DNA of 58,634 nucleotides from Desulfobacterales bacterium (GCA_028282295.1 JANQIE010000091.1:1-58634); one strand, 5' to 3'; positions 1-10,687 are shown, counted from the stretch's first letter. Program-made: numbers and translations. Notes: generated by a model from the sequence alone, not told the origin.

Positions 1-758
1 GCCCGGTCACGAATCTTGATAAATACGTGTAAAAAACAACCGATGATAACAACCGTGGGAAACAGGCTTTTCCATGCCCTTCGCGTGGCTTTCCAACCGT
101 CCATATTCACGGTACAAGGCGTATATGCAGGCTTCAAGCACCGGGCTTCGTCTTTGTACACTTGGTACGCATCTATCAGCGATTGTTCGCCTGCATCCTT
201 GGCAACAGCTGCGCCAAGAATACATCCATTGCCAACAGTAGTGGCGACATAAGTCTTATCAGCTAAAATACGCGTATGCTTTTCATCGGCAGCAAGATGT
301 TCAGAGATATCCTCTGCTTTTCTAATCGTTGTCCCTACAAGGCTATTTCGCCCAAGCGACTGTTCGAGTCGATACCAGTACATCGGGTCTTTGCCAAAAG
401 CACAACTTAAGGCCCAAAAAGGGACGTTAAACTTTCTCATGAAAAGAGCTTTTTCGATCTCATCTACAAATCCGGTCAGGTATGGCGTTAAAAATGAGGG
501 CCGAATCGTATAGGCAATGCCGGCAATCTCTATGCGCCGAATGGGTAGCGCCTGCTTTTTAGAGTGATAGATATCTTTCATCTGATAGCCTTGCGTAATT
601 TCAGATGGAAACAATTCTGGAAAAAGTTTGATTCGTTCGTCGATACAGACTCTGAATCCAATAGCATCAAGGATGTTTTGGCAATAATCCTCTTGAGAAA
701 AAGGTAAACATATGGTTCTGTTATTCCGGGTAGCGGATGTCGTGTCTGCTTTTCCCAT
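1..758 (-). CDS. DDE-type transposase-like protein, cut by the left window edge
   Basis: An uninterrupted frame runs from an ATG at 758 leftward off the window, so about 252 N-terminal codons are visible and the C terminus is missing. A strong Shine-Dalgarno AAGGAGG (770-776, complement) precedes the ATG. Features suggesting a DDE recombinase are an acidic stretch LAADEKHTRILADKTYVA near residue 180-195 and a VNMDGWKATRRAWKSLFP stretch around residue 225-240, followed by a hydrophobic strand and HVFIKIRDR. This order and spacing recall the first and second catalytic Asp regions of DDE transposases; the Glu would lie outside the window. I could not assign an IS family. Base composition is much more AT-rich than the secretion genes to the right, which fits a mobile element. 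The start region is folded into a hairpin (separate entry). Confidence 0.65.
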   Translation of the reverse strand, partial: MGKADTTSATRNNRTICLPFSQEDYCQNILDAIGFRVCIDERIKLFPELFPSEITQGYQMKDIYHSKKQALPIRRIEIAGIAYTIRPSFLTPYLTGFVDEIEKALFMRKFNVPFWALSCAFGKDPMYWYRLEQSLGRNSLVGTTIRKAEDISEHLAADEKHTRILADKTYVATTVGNGCILGAAVAKDAGEQSLIDAYQVYKDEARCLKPAYTPCTVNMDGWKATRRAWKSLFPTVVIIGCFLHVFIKIRDR

Positions 759-800
759 ATAGTTAGAGACCTCCTTGGCGGGAATGGTCTCTAACTATAT
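757..800 (-). promoter_or_regulatory. Perfect 15-bp inverted repeat hiding the transposase RBS and start
   Basis: 757-771 is the exact reverse complement of 786-800, with a 14-nt loop. In the minus-strand transcript the 3' arm contains the last two G of the AAGGAGG ribosome site and the A and U of the AUG. Folded RNA should therefore block initiation. Some IS elements use this arrangement to silence translation from read-through transcripts while a shorter native transcript escapes. It may also mark the end of the IS. Confidence 0.6.
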
Positions 801-870
801 AAAATCATTACAAAAAAATCTAGATAAAAATTCATTTTTAAAATCAATACGTTACGATGAGCCTCTTGAC

Positions 871-1290
871 CTACTTATATTGCCCAATGTTTGGGCTTAT
901 TCGAGTTCCCCTAAATCCGTTATAATCAGGGAATCCTCTGCCATCTGCAACAGCGTTGATGCTACTGATAAGACAGTTTGATAATTTATATTCCATATAT
1001 TTTATTTTATCACCGCCTGCACGACAAAGTTCTATTGTGGCGTTATCAATATGCGTGCCATTAGCACAATACAAAGATAGTTTAGGAGTCGATTTGTCGA
1101 ATAGTTTGGTAAATTTAAAATCTTTGAAATTAGCGCGTTCAGCGGTAGCGCCACCTGTACTACTGGCTGTAGTTGAGATTTTTTGGTAAAGTCCAATTCC
1201 ATATTTTCTAATTTCAATCCACCCTTGGTGTGCGTCGTCGGTGCTTTCACCTTCGATTCCATCAATCTTAATAAATGCGTCAAATGCCAT
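871..1290 (-). CDS. hcp: Hcp family type VI secretion tube protein, orphan, atypical C terminus
   Basis: A 139-residue protein beginning MAFDAFIKIDGIEGESTD, preceded by AAGGAGG. The body carries the typical Hcp1 pattern: GWIEIRKYG, a GGATAERANFKDFKFTK stretch, a DKSTPKL helix and CRAGGDKIKYMEYKL near residue 90-105. Hcp forms the hexameric ring stack of the T6SS tube and is also secreted. No other tss gene is in the window. The usual Hcp ending, a beta strand with an FNYGKI-like motif, is absent; after ISSINAVADG the frame continues into unrelated residues. In another frame a TAA occurs at 897-899 just before a hairpin, so a frameshift near the end is possible. The gene sits 112 bp upstream of the transposase on the same strand. 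Confidence 0.8.
   Translation of the reverse strand: MAFDAFIKIDGIEGESTDDAHQGWIEIRKYGIGLYQKISTTASSTGGATAERANFKDFKFTKLFDKSTPKLSLYCANGTHIDNATIELCRAGGDKIKYMEYKLSNCLISSINAVADGRGFPDYNGFRGTRISPNIGQYK
882..896 (-). terminator. Short hairpin at the end of hcp
   Basis: GCCCAA-TGT-TTGGGC is a perfect 6-bp stem with a 3-nt loop. It overlaps the last codons of the annotated hcp frame but directly follows a TAA in a second frame. There is no strong U tract, so termination activity is uncertain. Confidence 0.3.
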
Positions 1291-1765
1291 TGAGTGTGGC
1301 CTCCTTGTGTGTGTTCTGGTTGAGATTCAGAATAACAGGATGTCTAAAGGAAAATAGTAATACTTGAAAATGTGTCACTAATTGAATGGAACCATGGACA
1401 AGTAGCAATAGGTATTATATAGATCGGTAAATGTCAAAATCTATTATATACCGGTAAAGCAAATTTTTCATCATTACACACACAATATGTGGCTGTGAAT
1501 AGCAAGATGGGGTTTAAAGATAGTTATGGTGGTGAATCTGATATCACAAAACGGCTCTTCTTGAGATGGGATAGATCAACACTAAATTTTAGTTTTAAGA
1601 TAGCCTCGCCATGAAGTTGCTTTGGTACCTCTTCTTCGCTTGACGGCTATGAGCTAAAACCCTTGCCAGTTATCGGTTGTCAGTGTGCCTTTACTGAATA
1701 CTGACAACTCAATGACTTTGAGTTAAAAACAGGCGTTGATCCAAATGAAAATTGATGCTAACTGA
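1291..1765. other. Intergenic region between hcp and perR
   Basis: About 475 AT-rich bases between divergent genes. It must hold the hcp promoter on the minus strand and the perR promoter on the plus strand. I see no RNA gene, no convincing ORF and no clear -35/-10 pair. A possible direct echo (GTTGTCAGT and ACTGACAAC near 1676-1709) forms a loose inverted repeat of unknown meaning. Confidence 0.4.
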
Positions 1766-1780
1766 AAATAATTATTATTT
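1766..1780. promoter_or_regulatory. PerR/Fur-type operator upstream of perR
   Basis: AAATAATTATTATTT is a perfect 7-1-7 inverted repeat containing the PerR core ATAAT-N-ATTAT. It ends 3 bp before the perR ATG, so binding would block both transcription and access to the start. The position suggests negative autoregulation. Assignment to PerR rather than Fur is inferred from the same core upstream of katG. Confidence 0.65.
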
Positions 1781-1783
1781 AGA

Positions 1784-2242
1784 ATGAAGAGATTTCAGTT
1801 GGCAGACCATCAAAGCAGATTTGAAACCATCATCCGGAAATTGCGGGAGAACGGTCACAAGGTAACGCCTCAGCGACTGGCGATCGTCAGGCAACTTACC
1901 CATGGTGAAGGCCATCCCAGTGTGGAGGATATCTACGATCGGATCAAAAAGGATTTCCCCACCATGAGTCTCGCCACGGTCTACCGGAATATTGTCTTGA
2001 TTAAATCACTTGGTGAAGTGCTTGAGTTAGGGTTTGCGGACGGGAGCAACCGGTATGACGGCAACAAGCCGTATCCCCACCCCCATGTCATCTGTATCAG
2101 GTGCAAAAAGATTGTCGACCCGGATCTGGACAGCCTGGATGAAATGAAAAACGAGGTCGCGTCAGAGACTGATTTCAAAATCCTGAATCATCGGCTGGAC
2201 TTTTTCGGCATATGTGGCAATTGTATGAAAACAGAGGGGTGA
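1784..2242 (+). CDS. perR: Fur-family regulator, probably peroxide sensor PerR
   Basis: A 152-residue Fur-superfamily protein. The N-terminal winged helix spans about residues 8-85 and includes GHKVTPQRLAIV and the recognition helix SLATVYRNI. The C-terminal dimerisation and metal domain contains YPHPHVICIRCKK (His-rich site plus first CxxC) and a second pair in GICGNCMK, the structural zinc site of Fur/PerR. PerR proteins sense H2O2 by Fe-catalysed histidine oxidation and release katG-type genes. The gene lies immediately upstream of katG in the same orientation, and both have ATAAT-N-ATTAT boxes, which favours PerR over Fur. The ATG at 1784 has no clear ribosome site; a TTG at 1799 is an alternative start. 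Fur itself cannot be excluded from the protein alone. Confidence 0.85.
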   Translation: MKRFQLADHQSRFETIIRKLRENGHKVTPQRLAIVRQLTHGEGHPSVEDIYDRIKKDFPTMSLATVYRNIVLIKSLGEVLELGFADGSNRYDGNKPYPHPHVICIRCKKIVDPDLDSLDEMKNEVASETDFKILNHRLDFFGICGNCMKTEG

Positions 2243-2264
2243 TATATTTTTTTATCTCTAATCG

Positions 2265-2275
2265 ATAATGATTAT
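2265..2275. promoter_or_regulatory. PerR/Fur-type operator upstream of katG
   Basis: ATAATGATTAT is a perfect 5-1-5 PerR core, flanked by further AT-rich partial symmetry. It lies between the perR stop and katG, about 95 bp upstream of the katG start, where it could control a katG-specific promoter. Confidence 0.65.
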
Positions 2276-2318
2276 TATATAGTATTTTGTTTCTTTAAAT
2301 GTTGAATGAAAAGATTAA

Positions 2319-4565
<2,247 letters not shown>

Positions 4566-4572
4566 TCGGGGC

Positions 4573-5730
4573 TTAAGGCGCTGTATTTCTTTGTTCGCTT
4601 ATCCCTGCAACCAGGGGAATCAACAACAGGCCTCCACAAATCAACACCACCGCGGGCCACCCCAGACTCTTGTAGACCAGACCGGAAGCGGTGATGCCGA
4701 GCCAGCCGCCGATGTAGTAAAACAGGACATAAAGGGCGTTGGCTCGCCCCTGGCCTCCTTTGAGCTTGCGGTTGAGGGCGCCGACGGCGGCGGCGTGGAC
4801 GGCGAAAAAACCGGCGCAGGTGCCGAACAGGCCGATGATAACGGCGGTAATGGTCGGTAGTAAAAGCAGCGCCAGAGACAAACCCAATACCATACTGCCC
4901 GCGATCAGCGTGACACCGCTGCCGTAATGATTACTGACCCGTCCGGCGATGGGGCCCATGAAAATGCCCACGATGTAGACCAGGTAGAGTAGCGTGGTCA
5001 TTTCAGTGGAAAAATGAAACGGGCTGCCGGCCAGACGAAAGGGGAGGTAGTTAAAAATGGTTGAGAAGACTGCAAAACTGCCCAAAGCGCAGAAGTAGAT
5101 GCGCACCAGATCCCAGCGTTGCAGCAGGGTTTTGAAGCCAATGGCGCGACGTTGCGTTCCGGGCGTTGCACGGTCGCGCGGCAGGCCGCGGATGCCGATA
5201 ATGGTGGCCATCAGGATGAGTGCCGCGGCGGATACAAAGGCGTAGCGCCAGTGCAGCGGGGGATGCAGCCAGCCGCCCAGCAAGCGGCCGCCCAGCCCAC
5301 CGAGCACGGTGGCCGAGACATAGGACCCCATGACGACATTCAGCCGCGCAGAGGGCAGGGCTTTGGCAAGGTAGGCGGCCAGGCAGGTTGTCAGGGCCGG
5401 AATGAAAAGGCCCTGCAAAAAGCGGGCGCCGATCAAGACCCACAGGTGGTGGGTCAGCGCGCAAATCAGGCCGCCGGCGGCCACGCACAGGCCGCCGCAT
5501 AAAATCAGCGGCTGTATCGGCAGGCGATCCGCCAAAAAGCCGAAAGGGAGGTTGGCGACGGCAATGCCGAGAATGACGGCCGACACGCTGAACGACACCG
5601 ACACCATATCGGTGTTGAATTCACTGCGCAAGACCGGCAGAACCGGCTGGGTGATGTAGATGTTGGTAAAGGATGCCGCCACCAGCGCAAACACAATGAT
5701 CTGGAGACGAAGATAGGCCGTGTCCGTCAT
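4573..5730 (-). CDS. MFS transporter, YnfM-like drug/metabolite exporter family
   Basis: A 385-residue integral membrane protein with about 12 predicted hydrophobic segments and MFS signatures: an N-terminal segment ending NIYITQPVLPVLRSEF, the loop 2-3 motif FGFLADRLPIQP (GxLaDrxG-like) and a second-half MGPIAGRVSNHYG copy. The family is proton-driven, and the YnfM subgroup is usually annotated as efflux of small molecules; the substrate is unknown. It is the last gene of the long minus-strand run that begins with gspG, separated from aroQ by about 40 bp containing a family A repeat end. It may therefore have its own expression or be the tail of the aroQ transcript. Confidence 0.85.
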   Translation of the reverse strand: MTDTAYLRLQIIVFALVAASFTNIYITQPVLPVLRSEFNTDMVSVSFSVSAVILGIAVANLPFGFLADRLPIQPLILCGGLCVAAGGLICALTHHLWVLIGARFLQGLFIPALTTCLAAYLAKALPSARLNVVMGSYVSATVLGGLGGRLLGGWLHPPLHWRYAFVSAAALILMATIIGIRGLPRDRATPGTQRRAIGFKTLLQRWDLVRIYFCALGSFAVFSTIFNYLPFRLAGSPFHFSTEMTTLLYLVYIVGIFMGPIAGRVSNHYGSGVTLIAGSMVLGLSLALLLLPTITAVIIGLFGTCAGFFAVHAAAVGALNRKLKGGQGRANALYVLFYYIGGWLGITASGLVYKSLGWPAVVLICGGLLLIPLVAGISEQRNTAP

Positions 5731-5745
5731 TTGGGTGCTTTTAGT

Positions 5746-5774
5746 TGAGTGCCCATCCGGAAATAGTAGATTTT
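5746..5774. repeat. Solo end of family A palindromic repeat
   Basis: The segment reads as the end of family A (core CCATCCGGAAATAG followed by TAGATTTT), closest to the ends near 35,811 and 51,468. It fills almost all of the aroQ-MFS gap, and its inner edge overlaps the aroQ stop codon. Confidence 0.65.
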
Positions 5775-6228
5775 AGTTGTCGAGCAGTTTTACGATGGCC
5801 TGCAGGGCCAGGTAATAGCCGTTTACCCCCAAACCGGCGATTTGCCCGGTGGCGACGTCTGCGATCATCGAGCGGTGACGGAACGGTTCGCGCTTGTAGA
5901 TGTTGGACAGGTGCACCTCGATGATCGGCACATCCAGCAGCAACAGCGCGTCGCGGATGGCGACACTGGTGTGGGTGTAGGCCCCCGGATTGATGATTAC
6001 GGCACGGCAGCGTGTCATGGCCTTTTGGATGGTGTCCACCAGTTCGCCTTCGTGGTTCGATTGCACGCATTTTACGGCAACACCGAGTTCAGCCGCCTGG
6101 GTTTGCAAGCGGGTGTTGACCTCGGTCAGGGTCGTGCGGCCGTAAAGTTCAGGCTCACGTTTGCCCAGCATGTTCAGATTGGGTCCGTGCAGGACCAGGA
6201 TGGTTTGTTTTGAAGTCGAGGGTTGCAT
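5773..6228 (-). CDS. aroQ: 3-dehydroquinate dehydratase, type II
   Basis: A 151-residue cytosolic dodecameric enzyme that converts 3-dehydroquinate to 3-dehydroshikimate in the shikimate pathway. Hallmarks visible: VLHGPNLNMLGKREPELYG at the N terminus (catalytic Tyr), QSNHEGELVD, INPGAYTHTSVAIRDAL and VEVHLSN-like IEVHLSNIYKREPFRHRS (catalytic His). I start it at the ATG at 6228; the longer upstream extension in frame overlaps rpe and does not resemble the family. The gene is 35 bp downstream of rpe and probably cotranscribed with it. The last codons and the stop abut a family A repeat end, yet the length is normal for type II enzymes. Confidence 0.95.
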   Translation of the reverse strand: MQPSTSKQTILVLHGPNLNMLGKREPELYGRTTLTEVNTRLQTQAAELGVAVKCVQSNHEGELVDTIQKAMTRCRAVIINPGAYTHTSVAIRDALLLLDVPIIEVHLSNIYKREPFRHRSMIADVATGQIAGLGVNGYYLALQAIVKLLDN

Positions 6229-6263
6229 GGGTGTGTGCTCCCGGTTGCGGGGCGATTCCCGCG

Positions 6264-6914
6264 TTACATGTTGTCCTTGAGGGTCGCAATGGCCGCGGCA
6301 TAGTCTTGTTGGCCGTAGATGGCCGATCCGGCGACAAACACGTCGGCGCCGGCCTGTGATACCGCTGCGATCGTATTTTTGTTGACGCCGCCGTCCACCT
6401 GGATCAGGACATCGAGCTTGCGCCGGTCGATCATGTCGCGCAGGGCCTCGATTTTTGCCAGACTGTTGGGGATGAATTTCTGGCCGCCGAAGCCCGGATT
6501 GACGCTCATGATCAGGACGAAATCGATGTACTCCAGGCTCCACGCCACAGCGCTGATATCGGTGGCCGGATTCAGGACCACACCGGGGTGTGCATCGCAG
6601 GCCCGTATGAGTTGGAGGGTGCGATTCAGGTGGGGGCTGGTTTCAGCGTGCACGGAAATCCAGTCGGCCCCGGCGCCGGCAAATGCTTCGACATAGTTTT
6701 CCGGTTGGTCGATCATCAGGTGAACGTCGATGGGCAGGCTGGTGACGCGTTTGACGGCTTCCACCACCAGGGGGCCCATGGTGATATTCGGTACAAAACG
6801 GCCGTCCATGACATCGACGTGAATCCAGTCGGCGCCGGCCTTTTCAACAGCCTGGACTTCTTCGCCAAGTTTTGTGAAATCGGCCGACAGGATGGACGGG
6901 GCGATTTTTTTCAT
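6264..6914 (-). CDS. rpe: Ribulose-phosphate 3-epimerase
   Basis: A 216-residue TIM-barrel enzyme that interconverts ribulose-5-phosphate and xylulose-5-phosphate in the pentose phosphate pathway. Family motifs are all present: [13 protein letters not shown], the [16 protein letters not shown] metal site, [24 protein letters not shown] and [12 protein letters not shown] near the phosphate-binding loop. The ATG at 6914 has an AAGGAGC ribosome site. It lies 11 bp downstream of the PASTA gene, suggesting one transcript. Confidence 0.96.
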   Translation of the reverse strand: MKKIAPSILSADFTKLGEEVQAVEKAGADWIHVDVMDGRFVPNITMGPLVVEAVKRVTSLPIDVHLMIDQPENYVEAFAGAGADWISVHAETSPHLNRTLQLIRACDAHPGVVLNPATDISAVAWSLEYIDFVLIMSVNPGFGGQKFIPNSLAKIEALRDMIDRRKLDVLIQVDGGVNKNTIAAVSQAGADVFVAGSAIYGQQDYAAAIATLKDNM

Positions 6915-6925
6915 CGGGTTGCTCC

Positions 6926-7891
6926 TTAGTCGTAGGTCAGGGTTTCAATCAATTGGTTGTCCGCAAAAATCAGAACCGTGGCGCTGACCCCGCGGGGAAT
7001 CAAACGCCAGATTTCCTGACCGGGTTTAACATATTCGTCAAAAAGGTCAATCGATTCCCCCAAAGTATTCAGGCGAATGCGGATGCGTTGGCGCAAAAAA
7101 CCGGCTCCGGCGCGATGACGCAGAAGTCCGACACCGGTGCGGCCGGTATCGTAGGCCGGACTTTGCCGGCCGGGGCGACGGTTGATGACCAGTTTGACGG
7201 AGGCGCCTTCGGTTGCGCGGTGACCCGCCGGGGGGTGTTGCGCCAGGACGATGTTTTCGGGCTGGTCGGGCTGGTGCCGGCTGTCGATGAGCCCCAGTTT
7301 GAGCTGGTTCATTTCGACCTGAATCACGGCCGTATCCAGCGGCCGACCGATCAAGGCGGGCATTTTATAGGCTCTGGGGGCAAGGCCCCGGCTCACCAGC
7401 AAATTGACGCAGGTGCCCCGGTCGACGGTGATCCCGGCCCGTGGGGTTTGGGCGATCACGTCGCCCTTGGGGATTTGGGGGTGATAAGCCGTGGACAGCA
7501 TGTTTTGGCACAGCCCGTTTTCATCCAGGATGAGCCGGGCCTTGCGCATGGCGATGCGGTGCAGGTTGGGCACCAGCACATGTTGCGGGCCCTTGGAGAT
7601 GATGATCCGCACATCGCGGCCTTGTTTGATTTCGCTGCCGGCCTCCGGTTCCTGCATCAGGGCGTGGTTTTTGGGAATGTCGCTGCTGTAGCGGGTCCCC
7701 TTGACTTTGGTGTTCAGGCCCAGATCCGACAACACTTCCAGAACATAGACCACATCCTTGCCGACCAGATCCGGGACAATCACGGTCTCTTCGCTCCGGA
7801 CAATAAATGTCAGCGTCAAATAGGCGCTGGCGCCAGCAATAACCGTGAAGACGGCCAAAAGGGCTGTGATTTTCAGGATGCGTGCGAGCAT
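6926..7891 (-). CDS. Membrane-anchored PASTA-domain protein without kinase
   Basis: A 321-residue protein with one N-terminal transmembrane segment (about residues 8-30) and three PASTA repeats: about 34-100 ([18 protein letters not shown]), 101-168 ([18 protein letters not shown]) and 174-237 ([18 protein letters not shown]). PASTA domains bind peptidoglycan fragments or act as spacers in the periplasm, usually attached to Ser/Thr kinases or penicillin-binding proteins. No catalytic domain is present. A C-terminal tail of about 80 residues (Arg-rich, then a beta-like ending) is unassigned. PASTA-only proteins next to rpe recur in deltaproteobacteria as far as I recall. It sits directly downstream of the TPR gene (10-bp gap). 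Confidence 0.85.
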   Translation of the reverse strand: MLARILKITALLAVFTVIAGASAYLTLTFIVRSEETVIVPDLVGKDVVYVLEVLSDLGLNTKVKGTRYSSDIPKNHALMQEPEAGSEIKQGRDVRIIISKGPQHVLVPNLHRIAMRKARLILDENGLCQNMLSTAYHPQIPKGDVIAQTPRAGITVDRGTCVNLLVSRGLAPRAYKMPALIGRPLDTAVIQVEMNQLKLGLIDSRHQPDQPENIVLAQHPPAGHRATEGASVKLVINRRPGRQSPAYDTGRTGVGLLRHRAGAGFLRQRIRIRLNTLGESIDLFDEYVKPGQEIWRLIPRGVSATVLIFADNQLIETLTYD

Positions 7892-7901
7892 TTTTTTCAG
7901 T

Positions 7902-8918
7902 TCAAAAACGCAGGTTCAGGGTGACGGTGGCCGCCTGGGTGTGAGGCCTGAGCGACAGTTTGAGGCCGGCGTTTTGTTTCAGGCGGTCAATAAAATTGCG
8001 CTGTTGCAACCGGTTGTATTTATGGGCGCTGGAAACGGCGCTGTAAATGTTGCCGGTGTAAAAGCCCAGTTCGACCACCCCGATTACGCTGCCGAGAACG
8101 GGCAGATCGTTTTCAAAGGCTTCGTAGGCGGCAAAGATCAGGCCGGCGTTGATGGCAAAGGCCACCAGACTGTCCTGGTAACGCTGGCAGTAGGCCTGAC
8201 CCGCGCCGGGCAGAAGCGACAGGGCACCGGCCAGGGCCGGGGATTTGCGCGGCAGGCGGTCTGCCTGATCGAGTTGATTTAACAAGGTGTCGACGCGCAG
8301 GCGTTGGCGGTCCGATGCCGCGATGGATTCAAAGGCGGACCGGGCCTTGGTAAATTCACCCTGGTCGAGGTGCAACCAGCCGATCTGGTAGCCGGCTCGG
8401 GCCCTGGTTTGCGGATCGGTGGTCCATTGCAGCAGATTTTGCAGGGTCAGCCGGGCCGCGCCGGGGCGGCCCAGGGCCACGTAACTGCGGGCAACGATGA
8501 AATAGGCGTCGACACTGGCGGCCGATTGATCGAAATCGGTGATGAACCGTTGCAGGGTGGCGACGGCCTTTTGATGGTGATTCAAACCAGCGTGGGCCTT
8601 ACCGATTTGCAACCGGGCGGCAGCCACGCGTGGATCGTCCGGAAACAGGCCGATGAAGCGACGGTATTCAACGATGGCGGCCTCGTAGTGGGTTTGCGTG
8701 AACAGGTCGCCGGCCAGCTTGAACTGGCGGTCGGCGGTCAGCACCACAAAACTGCCGGCCGCCGCCGGACCTGTCGGCGCTAAGGCCAGGCACAGCAGGA
8801 CCGCCACCACGAGCACCGTGCCGGTCGGCCAACCGGTCCGGTTCAGGCACACCCGGCGCTTGGTGCGGTTTGGTTGCCTGGAAGTACTTTCGGGGACGGT
8901 TGCCGGTTGCCAGCGCAT
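7902..8918 (-). CDS. TPR-repeat membrane-anchored protein coupled to gspE
   Basis: A 338-residue protein. The chosen ATG at 8918 overlaps the gspE stop as TGATG, which implies translational coupling; an in-frame upstream extension inside gspE is an artefact. Residues 33-54 form a signal peptide or membrane anchor ending PAAAG. Residues about 60-190 contain several tetratricopeptide-like helices (FTQTHYEAAIVEYRRFI, HQKAVATLQRFITDF, ARLTLQNLLQW). The C-terminal half has hydrophobic, Gly-rich stretches (ALAGALSLLPGAGQAYCQRY and following) like the membrane part of P5/DUF5683-type proteins. Function unknown; its place at the end of the gsp genes suggests a periplasmic accessory role in secretion or the envelope. 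Confidence 0.75.
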   Translation of the reverse strand: MRWQPATVPESTSRQPNRTKRRVCLNRTGWPTGTVLVVAVLLCLALAPTGPAAAGSFVVLTADRQFKLAGDLFTQTHYEAAIVEYRRFIGLFPDDPRVAAARLQIGKAHAGLNHHQKAVATLQRFITDFDQSAASVDAYFIVARSYVALGRPGAARLTLQNLLQWTTDPQTRARAGYQIGWLHLDQGEFTKARSAFESIAASDRQRLRVDTLLNQLDQADRLPRKSPALAGALSLLPGAGQAYCQRYQDSLVAFAINAGLIFAAYEAFENDLPVLGSVIGVVELGFYTGNIYSAVSSAHKYNRLQQRNFIDRLKQNAGLKLSLRPHTQAATVTLNLRF

Positions 8919-10660
8919 CAGCGGTGGGCCACGCGCAGGACTTCTTCGATGGTTGTCATGCCCTTGAGTACTTTTTGGATGCCGTCCACACGCAGACTTT
9001 TCATGTTCAGCCGCAGGGCTTCGTTTTTGATCCGGTTTGAATCGTGGGTCTGCAGGATCAGGGATTTGATGCTGTCGCTCATGATCATGATCTCGAAAAT
9101 GCCGATCCGGCCCCGATAGCCGGTGTTGAAGCACTTTTCACAGCCGACCGCTTTGTAGAAGACATGCTTCTGCACCTGCCGGGTGGTGATGCCGACCCGC
9201 CGCAGGCCCAGGTCGTCGGGCAAATACGGTTTGCGGCAATGACTGCACAGGCGGCGCACCAGCCGCTGAGCCACCACGGCCAGAACGGAAGAAGAGATCA
9301 AATAGGGTTCGACCCCGATATCGACCAGACGGGTTACCGCGCTGGCGGAATCGTTGGTGTGCAGGGTTGAAAACACCAGATGGCCGGTCAGGGCGGCCTG
9401 GACGGCAATCTCGGCGGTCTCCTGGTCACGGATTTCACCGACCAGGATGACGTCCGGGTCCTGGCGGACGATCGAGCGCAACCCCCGGGCAAAGGTCAGG
9501 TCGATTTTGGGGTTGACCTGGATCTGGCTGATACCCGGCAGTTGGTACTCCACCGGGTCCTCGATGGTGATGATATTGATTTCCGGTTTGTTGATCGAGG
9601 AGAGAATCGAATACAAGGTGGTGGTTTTACCGCTGCCGGTGGGGCCGGTTACCAGGACAATGCCGTTGGGCGAAGAGGACAGTTGTTGCACCAGGGCCAT
9701 GCGGTCCGGGGCCAGGCCGAGTTCCTCGATTTTGAAAACCGAGCTGGTTTTGTTCAGCAGCCGCAGAACCACGCGCTCACCAAAGCTGGTGGGCAGGGTG
9801 GAGATGCGCACGTCGATGTTCTGATCGCCGATTTTGATCTCCAGGCGACCGTCCTGGGGCAGCCGCTTCTCGGCGATATTCATTTTGGCCATGACCTTGA
9901 TGCGTGAGATCAGGGCCGGCTGAATCCATTTGGCCGGGGTCAGAAAATCATACAGGATGCCGTCGACGCGGTAGCGCACCTTGAACTGATTCTGATAGGG
10001 CTCGATATGAATGTCGCTGGCGCGTGCCTTGACCGACTTGGAAAGAATATGGTTGACCAGCTTGATGATCGGGGCATCGCTGGTATCGTCCAGCAGATCG
10101 GCGGTGTCTTCAATTTCACTGATGATTTTACTGCCGGTCTCCTCCATGTCCTGCACCAGTTGTTCGGCCGAATCAAGACTGGTGTCGTAGTACATGTTGA
10201 TCGTGGACAGAATGGTTTCCTTGTTGGCCAGAATCACATCGTAATCGGTCAGCTCCAGTATTCTGACCAGATCGTCCACGGCTTGGTAGGCGGCCGGGTC
10301 GTTGATCGCGATGGTGCACTTGTCGGCCGCGTTTGGGGCGGCGGGCTGGCCGCCGTCGCCGTTGTCCGGTTGGGGCGGGGCGATGAAGATGGGGGCCAGG
10401 GTGAATTTTTTAAGGAACTGGATGCCGACTTTTTCGGTAAAATCCGCCGGGGCGTTGCTGATGGGCAGATCCTGCCAGTAGGGCAGGTCGTAACTGATGC
10501 TCAGGGCCTTGAGATAGTCGGTTTCCGAAAGACTTTTGCTGCGCAGCAAGGCCTCGCTCAGTGTACTTCCCTTTTGCTTGCTGCTCTTTTTGGCATCTTC
10601 GAGTTCTTGCTCCGAGATACCAAAACGTTCCGACAAAATATGGGCAAGTGAGTTTTTCAT
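8918..10660 (-). CDS. gspE: Type II secretion ATPase GspE
   Basis: A 580-residue cytoplasmic hexameric ATPase that powers pseudopilus assembly. An N-terminal GspE/PilB N1 domain (1-160) binds GspL; it carries a Gly/Pro-rich insert at about 95-113. The catalytic domain has Walker A GPTGSGKT (339-346), Asp box TIEDPVEY (about 365), Walker B DVILVGEIRD (403-412) and His box HLVFSTLHTND. The tetracysteine zinc finger is intact: C472, C475, C507 and C510. It lies 27 bp downstream of gspD and overlaps the following TPR gene by one base. Confidence 0.97.
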   Translation of the reverse strand: MKNSLAHILSERFGISEQELEDAKKSSKQKGSTLSEALLRSKSLSETDYLKALSISYDLPYWQDLPISNAPADFTEKVGIQFLKKFTLAPIFIAPPQPDNGDGGQPAAPNAADKCTIAINDPAAYQAVDDLVRILELTDYDVILANKETILSTINMYYDTSLDSAEQLVQDMEETGSKIISEIEDTADLLDDTSDAPIIKLVNHILSKSVKARASDIHIEPYQNQFKVRYRVDGILYDFLTPAKWIQPALISRIKVMAKMNIAEKRLPQDGRLEIKIGDQNIDVRISTLPTSFGERVVLRLLNKTSSVFKIEELGLAPDRMALVQQLSSSPNGIVLVTGPTGSGKTTTLYSILSSINKPEINIITIEDPVEYQLPGISQIQVNPKIDLTFARGLRSIVRQDPDVILVGEIRDQETAEIAVQAALTGHLVFSTLHTNDSASAVTRLVDIGVEPYLISSSVLAVVAQRLVRRLCSHCRKPYLPDDLGLRRVGITTRQVQKHVFYKAVGCEKCFNTGYRGRIGIFEIMIMSDSIKSLILQTHDSNRIKNEALRLNMKSLRVDGIQKVLKGMTTIEEVLRVAHR

Positions 10661-10687
10661 GGTTTAAGAATACTCGTGTTCAGTAGA

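Noticed and set aside
6953-7924. A 323-codon plus-strand ORF across the PASTA gene
   Set aside because: Antisense shadow; the PASTA reading frame explains the region. The same holds for the long plus-strand ORFs at 12,152-12,835, 13,427-14,068 and 15,829-16,410 within gsp genes.
7902-9134. A longer start for the TPR gene inside gspE
   Set aside because: The extension is out-of-frame gspE sequence rich in Arg/His/Pro; the TGATG junction at 8918-8920 gives a natural coupled start.
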